DNA of 64,000 nucleotides from Cytophagaceae bacterium (GTDB lineage Bacteria > Bacteroidota > Bacteroidia > Cytophagales > Flexibacteraceae): the NCBI GenBank assembly GCA_947458545.1, contig CANGYH010000001.1:682001-746000 (forward strand), read 5' to 3'. The notes under the pieces are model-generated. The model ran no database searches and had not been told where the DNA came from. It saw nothing but the letters and a program-made list of their open reading frames with translations. Every line of letters begins with the position of its first letter. Position 1 is the first letter of the stretch. Below are positions 9,025-18,169 of this stretch, in pieces. Both the position numbers and the translations under genes were made by a program.

Positions 9025-10650
9025 CTAAGGCTGCCGAGCCAGTGGAGCGGCAAATGCGGCACGGGCGCGGGCGATGTCGGTGTCTTGTTCGGTGGCAATA
9101 GCATAGTAGCCCGCCTCGCCAAAAATGGCCCTGGCAGCGGCTGCCTTGTAGGCATGTGCCATAGCAGGCAAAACGGCCGCCCATTGCGCCTCAGAGGCCC
9201 TTATGCCTTCTGCCGCGGCCCGTGCCTTTATAGAGGCAACCGTAGCCTGCTCCATCTGAAACCTGGCCTTAAACGCAGGGAAGCCAGCCTTTTGCCATAT
9301 CGCCTTATGCAGGGCGGCATAGGCCGAAGCATGGCCTGCCAGGATATAGCGACCTTCTACCCGGGCCAATAGCGCAGGGTTGGCAGCCGTATCTACAGGT
9401 ACAAATACGTCTGGCCTGATGCCCCCACCACCGTGGACGGTACGCCCGCGGGCCGTTTGATAGCGGACGGTATCCTGCCCGCGGATGCTGTCTTCAAAAA
9501 AGAGCTCGCCGTGGCGCAGGCGCTCATCCAAGTCGTCATCGTACTGGGCAAGGTCGTGGCTGTCGTAGGGCTTTTGGATGCACCGCCCGCTAGGCGTGTA
9601 ATAGCGCGAGATCGTCAGGCGCAGCTCGGCTCCGTCAGATAGTGTAATGGGCATCTGCACCAGCCCCTTACCAAAGCTGCGACGGCCAATTACCGAGGCC
9701 CGGTCGTTGTCTTGCAACGCCCCAGCCAGGATCTCGGCCGCAGAGGCAGAGCCTTCATTGATTAAGACAGCCAATGCGCCATCTTGAAAGCTGCCTTTGG
9801 CGCTTGCCTTATAGGTTTGACTATATTTAGCCGCCTGGCCTTTGGTATAGGTAATGGTTGCGCCCTCTGGCAAGAAATGGTCGGCAATGGAGATGGCTTT
9901 CTCTAAATAGCCGCCTGGGTTGTCTCTTAAGTCTAGCACCAGGCGGTTGGCACCCTTGCGCAAGAGTTGGTCGAGCATGGCCTCAAACTCTTTGTCGGTC
10001 CCGCCTGCAAATCGGGTGATTTTGATGTAGCCCGTACGTTTGTCGAGCATCACGCCACCCTCCACCGATTTGGTTGGGATGCGGTCTCGCTTCAGGTTAA
10101 AGACGAGCCCTTGGGCCACGCCGGGCCGGGCTACCTCCAGCTTTACACTGCTCTGCCGGGGGCCGCGCAGCTTGTCGAACACGGCCGCATTGCTGATGCG
10201 TACGCCTGCCACAGCATCACCGTCCACGCGCAAAATACGGTCTCCGGCCAAAATACCTACCTTGTCAGAGGGGCCACCTGCAATGGGGGTTACAACCTGA
10301 ATGGTATCATGCAACAGTACGAACTCGATACCTATACCATCGAAATTTTCCTCCAGGGGCGCATTGGCCATCTTAAGGTCTTGCGGCAGGATGTAGGCAC
10401 TGTGGGGGTCAAGCCTGTCTAGCATGCCCTCTATGGCGCTTTGGCCCAGCGCATCCACATCTACGGCATCGGCATAGTCGTGCCGAATGTAGGCCAACAC
10501 CTCTTGGATGCGGCTGATATTCTGGGCAACCTTATCTTGCCCGGTGGGATGCCCAAACAGCGTGGCCCCCAACAAGACACCCAGAGAAAGCGTACCTGCC
10601 AAGGTCAGCGGCCAGTGCAGAAACGTATGGCTTGAACGTTTTGGAGCCAA
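9025..10650 (-). CDS. S41 family C-terminal processing protease with PDZ domain
   Basis: 541 residues with the TTG start used here. An N-terminal membrane anchor or signal (HWPLTLAGTLSLGVLLGATL) is followed by a CtpA-like helical segment, a PDZ domain (~75-165) and the S41 peptidase domain. The catalytic Ser is in NEGSASAAEI and the Lys in RRSFGKGLVQ. The family cleaves envelope proteins from their C-terminal ends. The start is uncertain: no ATG is in frame upstream of the signal, and the frame allows TTG at 10719 or TTG at 10650. I prefer 10650 because the signal anchor then begins ~10 residues in. It converges with the isomerase gene and diverges from rpiB. Confidence 0.9.
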   Translation of the reverse strand: MAPKRSSHTFLHWPLTLAGTLSLGVLLGATLFGHPTGQDKVAQNISRIQEVLAYIRHDYADAVDVDALGQSAIEGMLDRLDPHSAYILPQDLKMANAPLEENFDGIGIEFVLLHDTIQVVTPIAGGPSDKVGILAGDRILRVDGDAVAGVRISNAAVFDKLRGPRQSSVKLEVARPGVAQGLVFNLKRDRIPTKSVEGGVMLDKRTGYIKITRFAGGTDKEFEAMLDQLLRKGANRLVLDLRDNPGGYLEKAISIADHFLPEGATITYTKGQAAKYSQTYKASAKGSFQDGALAVLINEGSASAAEILAGALQDNDRASVIGRRSFGKGLVQMPITLSDGAELRLTISRYYTPSGRCIQKPYDSHDLAQYDDDLDERLRHGELFFEDSIRGQDTVRYQTARGRTVHGGGGIRPDVFVPVDTAANPALLARVEGRYILAGHASAYAALHKAIWQKAGFPAFKARFQMEQATVASIKARAAAEGIRASEAQWAAVLPAMAHAYKAAAARAIFGEAGYYAIATEQDTDIARARAAFAAPLARQP

Positions 10651-10890
10651 TGTCGGCTTAAAAAAGGTTAAATTAGAGTGTAGGGAAAATTCATCTATTC
10701 CATTATCTGGACAAATCAAGCCCCTATCAGAACAGCTTCTACAAAGTTAACATGCTTGCAGCTAGCGTATTAGAGCATTTTTCTGGAATTTTTATCTTAT
10801 GTAAAAACATGTGGAATGATAAAGATAATTCGTACAACAATTCTAATGTGTTTACATGGCAGCCTTGACTATTGCATATTTGTGGCCCAA

Positions 10891-11313
10891 ATGAGACTTG
10901 CACTAGGAGCCGACCACGCCGGCTACGACCTGAAGCAAAACCTAGTACACCTGCTCCGTGGGCTCGGGCACGATGTTGCAGACTTCGGCACAAATAGTGC
11001 CGAGCGCGCCGACTATCCTGACTTTGCTCATCCCGTAGCCGCTGCCGTAGAGCAAGGCCAGGCAGAGCTTGGAGTGCTGGTTTGTGGGTCAGGCAATGGA
11101 GTTTGCATCGCCGCCAACCGGCATGTGGGCGTCCGTGCCGTACTGGCATGGTTGCCTGAGGTGGCTGCATTAGGCCGCCAACACAACGATGCCAATGTAC
11201 TCTGCCTACCCGCCCGGTATGTAGATACAGACCAAGCCCACCAGATTGTGGCAGCTTTCTTGGCCGCCTCATTTGAGGGCGGGCGACACCAGGCCCGCGT
11301 AGAAAAAATTTAA
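10891..11313 (+). CDS. rpiB: Ribose-5-phosphate isomerase B
   Basis: 140 residues. It interconverts ribose 5-phosphate and ribulose 5-phosphate in the pentose phosphate pathway. Family motifs are all present: GADHAGYDLK at the N-terminus, the catalytic Cys in VCGSGNGVCIAANR, NDANVLCLPAR, and the C-terminal FEGGRHQARVEKI. The ATG at 10891 gives the canonical RpiB N-terminus; an upstream frame extension has no match. CATATTTG at 10875-10882, one base off the -7 consensus, ends 8 bases before this ATG. Single gene, divergent from the S41 protease. Confidence 0.96.
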   Translation: MRLALGADHAGYDLKQNLVHLLRGLGHDVADFGTNSAERADYPDFAHPVAAAVEQGQAELGVLVCGSGNGVCIAANRHVGVRAVLAWLPEVAALGRQHNDANVLCLPARYVDTDQAHQIVAAFLAASFEGGRHQARVEKI

Positions 11314-11411
11314 AAAACCTAAATCAAACTACCCTTTCGGTAGAGTAACACACGTAAATCTGGTGCACGCCTTTAGCGTCGTAGCCGCTTAAGACCACAC
11401 CCGACTATTTG

Positions 11412-12077
11412 ATGAACTCCCGCATTGTGGTAACCGCAGACGGTAGCAAGACGCTTACTGCCGACGAAGCAGGTACGGAAATCTACCACTCCAGGCATGG
11501 CGCTTTGGCCGAGTCTCGGTATGTATTCATACAGCAGGGCTTACAAATTTTTCTAGACCACGCCGGCCCGGCAAGCATCCGATTGCTTGAGGTTGGCTTC
11601 GGTACTGGCCTCAACGCCATGCTTGGCATGCAATGGGCGCAGGCACACCAAATACCCGTTGATTACACCGGGCTAGAGCCCAACCGCCTCAGTATAGACC
11701 TGTTGATGGCGCTAGACTACCCGCCACTGCTGCAGGTTCCTGAAGCCGATTTTTACAATCTGCATGCCCTAAGCCGCTTAGAGGTACCCTGCTTTGAGGC
11801 TACCGTGGTGACGGCGGCCCTCGAAAGCTACCAAGGCCAGCCCGGCACCTTCGACCTGGTCTGGTTTGATGCATTTTCGCCCCGCTTTCAGGCCCAGATC
11901 TGGTCTGCCGAGGTGTTTCAGCAGCTTTTTGAGCTCTTGCGGCCAGGCGGCAAGCTTGTTACCTACTCGGCCAAGGGAGATGTACAACGGGCGCTGAAAG
12001 CCACCGGTTTTAGCCTGGAGAAGCTGCCTGGCCCTCCGGGCAAGCGCGAGATGCTGCGAGCTACCCGCCCAGCGTAA
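11412..12077 (+). CDS. mnmD: tRNA 5-methylaminomethyl-2-thiouridine methyltransferase
   Basis: 221 residues. SAM-dependent methyltransferase that completes mnm5(s2)U at the wobble position of certain tRNAs; it corresponds to the N-terminal half of the bifunctional MnmC of enterobacteria. Seen: TADGSKTL, EIYHSRHGALAESRYVF, SAM motif I LEVGFGTGLNAML, and VWFDAFSPRFQAQIW. There is no FAD-dependent oxidase half, so this is the stand-alone MnmD form. ATG at 11412 is used; the TTG immediately before it is less likely. The thioesterase gene follows closely on the same strand. Confidence 0.93.
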   Translation: MNSRIVVTADGSKTLTADEAGTEIYHSRHGALAESRYVFIQQGLQIFLDHAGPASIRLLEVGFGTGLNAMLGMQWAQAHQIPVDYTGLEPNRLSIDLLMALDYPPLLQVPEADFYNLHALSRLEVPCFEATVVTAALESYQGQPGTFDLVWFDAFSPRFQAQIWSAEVFQQLFELLRPGGKLVTYSAKGDVQRALKATGFSLEKLPGPPGKREMLRATRPA

Positions 12078-12091
12078 TCTTGCAGGCTGGT

Positions 12092-12532
12092 ATGCAGCAC
12101 AATCCTGACGCACTGGCCGAAGTCCACACCCGGTTTGCCCAAAACGCCTTTAGCCGCCATTTGGGCATAGAGTTGGTTTCTGCTTCGGCAGAGGCCATTT
12201 TACTTAGGCTAGAGCTCTTGCCCCAGCACCGGCAAAATCTGGGCTTTGCCCATGGAGGCCTGCTGGCCACACTGGCAGACGTCTGCATGGGGTTTGCTGC
12301 CGTAGCCAACGCCCGCCCAGACAGCCACGTGCTAACGGGAGACCTGCGCATCTCTTACCTAAACCCGGCCACAGGGCCCGTAGTGTGGGCCAAGGGCTAT
12401 CCTATCAAGGTAGGCAGCAGACTTGTATTTACAGAAGCAGAAGTGTACCAAGAGGCCGAGGGCAGCCAAAAACTGCTTTGCAAGGCCAGCGCCTCCATGG
12501 TGGTGGTAGCCAAGGCAGACGTCCGCCGCTAG
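12092..12532 (+). CDS. PaaI-like hotdog thioesterase
   Basis: 146 residues, a single hotdog fold. The motif FAHGGLLATLADVCMGFAA matches the PaaI/YdiI acyl-CoA thioesterase family, where the HGG segment and the helix after it carry the active site. The natural acyl substrate is not evident. TAATCTTG at 12075-12082 (one mismatch to TAnnTTTG) lies 9 bases before the ATG. Its TAG stop overlaps the stop of the converging sensor kinase gene in a shared CTAG. Confidence 0.9.
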   Translation: MQHNPDALAEVHTRFAQNAFSRHLGIELVSASAEAILLRLELLPQHRQNLGFAHGGLLATLADVCMGFAAVANARPDSHVLTGDLRISYLNPATGPVVWAKGYPIKVGSRLVFTEAEVYQEAEGSQKLLCKASASMVVVAKADVRR

Positions 12533-15500
12533 GCCTGCTCTGCCAGCTCAATCGAGAAGGTAGTTCCCTCTCCTACCCTGGTTTTAAACCAGATGCGCCC
12601 CTGGGCGTGCTCTACCCCGCGTTTGGCCAGCGCCAGCCCAATACCAGAGCCCGAAAACTTGGTAGAGAAGTTTGGCAAAAAGACTTTGCTCTGCACCTCT
12701 GGGGGGATGCCCTCTCCGTTGTCTGCTACGGTCAGGCATAGCATCCCACCCGGTTGCCGCTCTAGGCGAACATCTATTTGGGCTCGCCGATCTTCGGGTA
12801 CGGCTTGAAGGCCATTCAACACCAGGTTTGTAATGATCCCCTGAAAGATGCTTTCGTCTGCCAAAACGAAGGCCTGATCCGGATCTGTAGGCAGGGTAAG
12901 CGTAACGTCGGCACCCTCGGCATTGCGGTGCAACTCAACGGTACGGCGCACCAGGCGGGCCAGGTCGAAACGCTGCGTTTTGGGCTGCGGCATACGCGCA
13001 AAAGCCGAGAAGCTACCCGCAATGTCTGACAGTGTCTCAATCTGCTCAAGCAGGCTGGTCAGGGGCCGCTCCAACCGGGCCGGGTTTTCTGCCAACTGGC
13101 CCGAGCCCAGCACGCGCTGCATCTGCTGCACAGTGAGCTTCATGGGCGTGAGCGGATTCTTGATCTCGTGAGCAACCTGTTGGGCCATCTCTCGCCAGGC
13201 AGACTCCTTCTCTGTACTGGCCAAGGCAGCCCGGCTGGCCTCCAGCTTGCGGAGCATCTCGTTGTAGCCCTTCACCAGCAGGCCAATCTCATCGTCGCCC
13301 GTCCAGGCAAGCGGCTCGGTTTCCTCTAACGTGGTGCGTTGCAACCGAGACGTGATCAGCTTAAGCGGCACCACAAGAATCTGGCTAGCAAAGTAGCTGA
13401 GCACCATAAAGACGATGAACACGGCCGTAAACGAACTTACTACCGTAGAGATGGCATTGCTCAACTGGGTCTCCAGCTCAGAGCCGGCTTCAAAGAAAGG
13501 CACCGCCAGGATGGCCGATATCTTGCGGCTTTGGGGTGCCTGCACGGCCACGTAGGCCGAGCTGTAGTTGAGCAGGCCCAGGCGCTCGTCTAACAGCGTC
13601 TCGTGCAGGCCTTCGTCGGCCAGTTGGGTCAGGGCCTCTGGGTTGATGTAGGGCGACAAGATGCCCTTGCGGTAAATTAGCGGATGGCTGCTGTGGATTA
13701 GCCTACCGTTAAAGGAGTAAAGGCTGGCATTAAGCCCTGTGAAGCGGGCCATATCGTCTAGCTGTTGCGCAAAGACGGCAGGGCGCACACGGCCGTCGAG
13801 CAACTGGCCCATGAGCGGCTCAATATTTTTGGCGGCTGCACGCGCGCGTTGCAGGTAGCCTGCGTTTAAATCGGCTCGCAGGCTGATTTCTACCAGCGTA
13901 AAGCTCACCAGGCCAAACACCGTTAGCGGCAAAAAGAAGGCAGCGTTCAGGTAGATCTGGATTTTACCGGCAAACGTCAGCCGCTTTAGCGAGCGCTGCT
14001 GCCGCAACGTGGCCGCAATCACAAAAACCAGAATAAAGGCCACTAGCACCAGCAGCAAGAAGCTGAAGTTGGCAAAGTCGTCTCTCAAAAACCTGTCTGG
14101 GGCAGACACCACTACCTTTTGCCCGTCGGCCTGCTGCATGATGGCGTGCAGCCAGCCGTCTTGCTTTACGATCTCTACCGGGGTATGGGTCTGCAACCAG
14201 GCCAAGTGAAAGCCCCGCTCGTAGTTAAAGGGGCCGTCTTGCTGCACAATGCCAGACTTGTCGTACACGGCATAGCTAAACTTCTCTGCCACAGACCTAT
14301 CCTGGCTGGGGCCATTAACCAGCAGCGTCGCAAATACAGACGTTTCTGACAGGCGACGCATCTTCAGGTCTAGCACCAGATAGCCCGCCATAGGTCTGGC
14401 GGCTGTGGCTGGTGTAGAATCTGCCATGGGACTGGGCAGGTCAACCACCGTCAGGTAGCGTTTAAACACGTCATCGGTGGGCAGATGTGCGTAAAAAACG
14501 TGCGGGTTGCGCGTAGCGTCCATAGACTCTGCGCAGAAGCGGCGCAGGGCGGTCATCCGGTCTGCTTCGGCCAGGCCTGCTTTCAACTGGCCATCTGCGC
14601 CGAAGATGCCTACCTCTAGGGCGTACTGATCAAAGGTGGCGTCGTTAAAAGTGCGGCGCACGTAAGCTTCGGCCTCTTCAAACAACTGCGCCTGGCCTAC
14701 CAGTCGCGCCAGGGTAGTATCTGAACCAAACCTTATGGGCGCCTCTGCCAGCAGCATCTCGGCAAGCGGGTCTCCTTGTGCCACCAGGCGGCTGGCAAAG
14801 CGGATACGGTCTGTATAGCCCTTGCGCTCCCGGTATCTGTCGTAGGCCTGGGTAGCCGCGCCAGCTACCAAAATGGCTATGCTGAATAGATAGAAATAAG
14901 TCTGGTACCGCAGCCTGAACAAATACTCTGGCAGCCTGAGCCAGAGCCACGCCAGCAAGAAAGCCAGCCCGGCTGCCTCTAGCCGCCAGGCCCGGCTGCC
15001 AAAGATGAACATAGCCACGGCCACCACCAACGCTCCGATACCAATGCCCAGCTGGGTACGGCGGCGGTCTGTACGCATGAGTCTTGTAAGCAGGCGGGCC
15101 AGTACGTGTACCAAAAAGAACAACGAAAACGCCACCGCAATAAAGACCCCAAGCGCCGCCGATCGCTCCCAGGTAAGGCGGAAGCCCCGGGCTACGTCCA
15201 GCACCGTCTGGCTGTGCAGATACAGCGACCGCATCACCCGGTAAGCCCCCAGCAGCAGCAGCAAGTAGGTCGCCGTGGCGGCGGCTGCCAAAGCCAGCTC
15301 TTGGCCTGCCACTACCCGCAGCCAGGCCGTCTTAAAAATGAGCCTGAAGACTATCCATGCAAAGGCGGCCAACAGCAGGGTGGATATCAGCAGGTCTCCC
15401 AGGCTGGGGGCCAGGGCCGAGCTGGCATACAACCTGGGCGAAAACAGCGGCAGCGCGTCTAGCCCTCCGCGCAGGGCATGCAAGGCCAGGCTCAACTTTA

Positions 15501-16278
15501 CCAGAATCAGGCCTGCGCCCCACACGCCGATACTAAGGCCATAGCGGCCTTGCCTTGCCCAGTAGGCTACAAAGCAGCCTAACGATGCCAACGCCAGTAG
15601 CAACCCGGCAATGGCCGCTGCCAGGCCTCGCGTCTCCCATCGGGCAGAGAGCAGCTCAGAGCCCTCGGCCACCTCTATACCGCAGACGGGCTGGCCCGCC
15701 GGGCCGTAAATACGCGCCATGGCTGGCAGCGTACTGTCTGAGTGGAAACGCACCCCCAGCAGCGCGTCGCCCGCCCAGCCTGGCTTCAGGTAGGCGTTTT
15801 GCATGGGGTAGCGCCGCTGCAGGGTATGGCGTACCAACACATGCCAGGTGCGTCCCTCTAACTCAAACGGCTGGGCATAAGTCAGGGCCAGGCCTGCAGG
15901 GTCGTTTGTCAGGCGAGCGGCAGGGCCCAGCAGGGCAGCCTTGTCGGGCACCCAGTCGAAGTGGCTCCAAAACACCAGGGCAGAGTCTTGGAAAAGATAC
16001 GCCGGGTAATGCGCCACGGCCATAAACGTTGGGAAGCCTGCCTTGGGGTTGTGCAGCAACCGCTGCTGCATGGTATCGGCCTGGGTGGCCATCTGGGCCA
16101 GTTCTTTGCTCAGGGCATGGGCCAGTTGTTCTGCGGCTTGGTGCCGCACCGCCACCGAGGGCACGGCCAGGCGCCGATGCCAACAATAGGTAGCATAGGC
16201 ACCTGCCAGCATGGCCAGCAAAAGCAAATACCCTGCCCCTACGAGCAGCCCTCTGCTACCCCTTGCTAAAATGCCCAT
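12529..16278 (-). CDS. Large NtrY-like membrane sensor histidine kinase
   Basis: 1249 residues, far longer than most sensor kinases. Residues ~10-35 are a membrane segment, ~40-225 an extracytoplasmic region, ~230-500 a block of seven or eight membrane helices, and ~505-735 a second extracytoplasmic region. Two further membrane segments flank a third loop, ending near FMVLSYFASQILVV. Then come a HAMP domain (PLKLITSRLQ), HisKA with VAHEIKNPLTPMKL (phospho-acceptor His1037) and HATPase_c with NLVLNGLQAV, VADNGEGIPP and GSGIGLALAKR. The HEIKNPLTPM form is typical of NtrY-like kinases, often paired with sigma-54 activators. No cognate regulator is adjacent. Its 3' end overlaps the thioesterase gene by four bases. 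Confidence 0.92.
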   Translation of the reverse strand: MGILARGSRGLLVGAGYLLLLAMLAGAYATYCWHRRLAVPSVAVRHQAAEQLAHALSKELAQMATQADTMQQRLLHNPKAGFPTFMAVAHYPAYLFQDSALVFWSHFDWVPDKAALLGPAARLTNDPAGLALTYAQPFELEGRTWHVLVRHTLQRRYPMQNAYLKPGWAGDALLGVRFHSDSTLPAMARIYGPAGQPVCGIEVAEGSELLSARWETRGLAAAIAGLLLALASLGCFVAYWARQGRYGLSIGVWGAGLILVKLSLALHALRGGLDALPLFSPRLYASSALAPSLGDLLISTLLLAAFAWIVFRLIFKTAWLRVVAGQELALAAAATATYLLLLLGAYRVMRSLYLHSQTVLDVARGFRLTWERSAALGVFIAVAFSLFFLVHVLARLLTRLMRTDRRRTQLGIGIGALVVAVAMFIFGSRAWRLEAAGLAFLLAWLWLRLPEYLFRLRYQTYFYLFSIAILVAGAATQAYDRYRERKGYTDRIRFASRLVAQGDPLAEMLLAEAPIRFGSDTTLARLVGQAQLFEEAEAYVRRTFNDATFDQYALEVGIFGADGQLKAGLAEADRMTALRRFCAESMDATRNPHVFYAHLPTDDVFKRYLTVVDLPSPMADSTPATAARPMAGYLVLDLKMRRLSETSVFATLLVNGPSQDRSVAEKFSYAVYDKSGIVQQDGPFNYERGFHLAWLQTHTPVEIVKQDGWLHAIMQQADGQKVVVSAPDRFLRDDFANFSFLLLVLVAFILVFVIAATLRQQRSLKRLTFAGKIQIYLNAAFFLPLTVFGLVSFTLVEISLRADLNAGYLQRARAAAKNIEPLMGQLLDGRVRPAVFAQQLDDMARFTGLNASLYSFNGRLIHSSHPLIYRKGILSPYINPEALTQLADEGLHETLLDERLGLLNYSSAYVAVQAPQSRKISAILAVPFFEAGSELETQLSNAISTVVSSFTAVFIVFMVLSYFASQILVVPLKLITSRLQRTTLEETEPLAWTGDDEIGLLVKGYNEMLRKLEASRAALASTEKESAWREMAQQVAHEIKNPLTPMKLTVQQMQRVLGSGQLAENPARLERPLTSLLEQIETLSDIAGSFSAFARMPQPKTQRFDLARLVRRTVELHRNAEGADVTLTLPTDPDQAFVLADESIFQGIITNLVLNGLQAVPEDRRAQIDVRLERQPGGMLCLTVADNGEGIPPEVQSKVFLPNFSTKFSGSGIGLALAKRGVEHAQGRIWFKTRVGEGTTFSIELAEQA

Positions 16279-16320
16279 GCCGTAAATAAACGCTCCAGCA
16301 GCAAAACTTGAGCCAGCCGC

Positions 16321-17061
16321 CTAAAGCGAGCGGTTCAGCAAAGGCAGGTTCAAGGCCTTGCGCCAATGCTTGCTTTTGGCTAGAGCTTTCATAGCCTCTA
16401 GGTGGCGGGGCTTGTGGCAATCAGAGCCGAGGAAGTGTACCATGCCCGCGTCGGTCAATTGCTCGGCCAGTTTCAACACCGGGGGGGCGTAGTAGTTGGC
16501 AAAGCTCAAGTAATTTACCTGGAAGAGCACCCCCGTGCTGAAGATGTCTTCTACCCTGGCAAAGTTGTCGAAGAAGTACTGGTAACGCTCCGGATGGGCC
16601 AGCACGGGGGTATAGCCGTTTGAGAAAAGCTGAAAGATGACCTCGCGCAGATGTACCGGCTCGTTGATGAAAGCCGTCTCGAACAAGACGTACTTCTTGG
16701 GCCCCATCGAGAGCAGCGACGCGTTTTGATTTACGGCCGCGATAAAGGCATCGTCTAGGTAGTACTCGGCTGCCGCAAATATCTCTATCTCTATGCCGGC
16801 CTGTGCCACGGCTGTACGCACCTGCTCTAGCGCAGGCAAGATAGTCTCAGGCGAGTTCGGAAAGTAGTCTTGCAGGATGTGGGGTGTGGTGTATAGTCGC
16901 CGGTAGCCCCGCTCCTGAAAGGTGCGCAGCATTGCCAGCGTTTCTTCCATATTGGTGGCGCCATCGTCTAACCCCGGCAAAAGGTGGGAGTGGATGTCCG
17001 TGGTAAGCTCCTCGGGCAAGGGCTCGGGCTGGCGACGGCTGAATATCGAAAAAATAGACAC
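16321..17061 (-). CDS. PHP-type tyrosine phosphatase, CpsB/YwqE family
   Basis: 246 residues. The PHP metal-binding motif DIHSHLLPGLDDGA lies near residue 22, with YTTPHI, LAHPERY and GSDCHKPRH supplying the other metal ligands. This family comprises Mn-dependent protein-tyrosine phosphatases (CpsB, YwqE) that act on the tyrosine kinases controlling capsule or exopolysaccharide export. The kinase and export genes are not in the window. The gene lies upstream of and on the same strand as the sensor kinase gene (42-base gap), so joint transcription is possible. It diverges from the epimerase gene. Confidence 0.92.
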   Translation of the reverse strand: MSIFSIFSRRQPEPLPEELTTDIHSHLLPGLDDGATNMEETLAMLRTFQERGYRRLYTTPHILQDYFPNSPETILPALEQVRTAVAQAGIEIEIFAAAEYYLDDAFIAAVNQNASLLSMGPKKYVLFETAFINEPVHLREVIFQLFSNGYTPVLAHPERYQYFFDNFARVEDIFSTGVLFQVNYLSFANYYAPPVLKLAEQLTDAGMVHFLGSDCHKPRHLEAMKALAKSKHWRKALNLPLLNRSL

Positions 17062-17171
17062 GTTACAGGCAAAGTTAAGGTTTGGGGCAATCCTTTGGCT
17101 GCGTGATACTGCAGATACCTACCGTAGGGTTGCAGGCAATAAGCCTGATAAATAACAATAGTTTAATCGTA

Positions 17172-17179
17172 TAATTTTG
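17172..17179 (+). promoter_or_regulatory. Promoter -7 element (TAATTTTG) before the epimerase gene
   Basis: An exact match to TAnnTTTG ends 5 bases before the ATG at 17185. No TTG is found at the usual -33 spacing. If used, the transcript would be leaderless or nearly so. Confidence 0.6.
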
Positions 17180-17184
17180 CATCG

Positions 17185-18105
17185 ATGGCAGAGACGATTG
17201 TAGTAACAGGCGGCACGGGCTTGATCGGCATCCCCTTATGCCGATTGCTGATTGAGGCAGGCCACAACGTCCGTTGCCTGACACGCTCTGGCAAACCCCA
17301 TCCGGTGGCGGGGGTGCAAACCTTTAGGTGGAACGTAGAGGAAGGCCAGATAGACGATGCAGCCCTGCATGAAGCTACCGTAGTGGTACACCTGGCAGGC
17401 GAGAACATAGCCGGCGGCCGGTGGACGCCCGCCCGCAAAGCACAAATCCTGAGCAGCCGCACCGATGCAGCCCACCTGCTGAAGGCAGCCATAGGCCGTG
17501 TCTCAGCCCCGGTGCATACCGTCGTGGGAGCGTCAGCCATAGGATTCTACAACCTAAGCAAGCGGCAAGTAGACGAGGGCGGCAAAGCCGGGGCAGACTT
17601 TCCGGCCGAGGTCTGTATCGCCTGGGAGCAAGCTACCCAGGCCCTGGCCGAGGGGCGCAGGTTGGTAATCTTCCGCATAGGCAACGTGCTGAGCCGGGCA
17701 GGCGGCGTTTTCCAGCGGCTGGCCCAACCTTTTTCTTTTGGTTTAGGTGCCTGGCTCGGCAGCGGCCTGCAGCCCATAAGTTGGATCCACGTCAGAGACA
17801 TGGCCGGTTTGATAGCCTTCGCCATTGGCCGCCCTTCTATGGAAGGGGTTTACAATGGGGTGGCCAACGAGCCTGTCAACCTCAAATTCCTTGTGAAACA
17901 GATGGGCCGGTACTTACACAAACCAGTGATGCCCATAGGCGTACCAGGATTTGTACTGGAGCTTGCCTTTGGCGAGATGGCCCAAATTGTACTTACCGGC
18001 AACACGGTTATCTCTACCCGGCTGCAAGGCACGGGCTACAAATTCAGGTATCCGCACCTGTACGATGCCTTGGCAGAACTAACGCGCAAGAAAAAGGGCT
18101 CTTAA
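17185..18105 (+). CDS. TIGR01777 family SDR epimerase (YfcH/SDR39U1-like)
   Basis: 306 residues. An N-terminal Rossmann motif GGTGLIGIPLCRLL for NADP(H) is followed by the family signature HLAGENIAGGRWTPARK and a C-terminal DUF1731-like segment (YKFRYPHLYDAL). The physiological substrate of this family is not established. ATG at 17185 is supported by the Rossmann strand starting at residue 4 and by the promoter element just upstream. The TlpA-like gene follows after 64 bases on the same strand. Confidence 0.92.
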   Translation: MAETIVVTGGTGLIGIPLCRLLIEAGHNVRCLTRSGKPHPVAGVQTFRWNVEEGQIDDAALHEATVVVHLAGENIAGGRWTPARKAQILSSRTDAAHLLKAAIGRVSAPVHTVVGASAIGFYNLSKRQVDEGGKAGADFPAEVCIAWEQATQALAEGRRLVIFRIGNVLSRAGGVFQRLAQPFSFGLGAWLGSGLQPISWIHVRDMAGLIAFAIGRPSMEGVYNGVANEPVNLKFLVKQMGRYLHKPVMPIGVPGFVLELAFGEMAQIVLTGNTVISTRLQGTGYKFRYPHLYDALAELTRKKKGS

Positions 18106-18169
18106 GCCTGTGCCCCGGCGGGCTTGCCCGCAAGGCTGCAGCCGGGCCCGTATCTTTACCCTCAATACT

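Noticed and set aside
10817-10828. TGATAAAGATAA upstream of rpiB as an Fnr site
   Set aside because: The right half is ATAA instead of ATCA; one mismatch in a degenerate motif within AT-rich DNA is not enough.
11326-11345. Short inverted repeat CTACC/GGTAG after rpiB as terminator
   Set aside because: Only a 5-bp stem without a T-run; it could arise by chance.
17147-17158. TGATAAATAACA upstream of the epimerase as an Fnr site
   Set aside because: Its second half site is broken (AACA) and no functional link to oxygen response is apparent.
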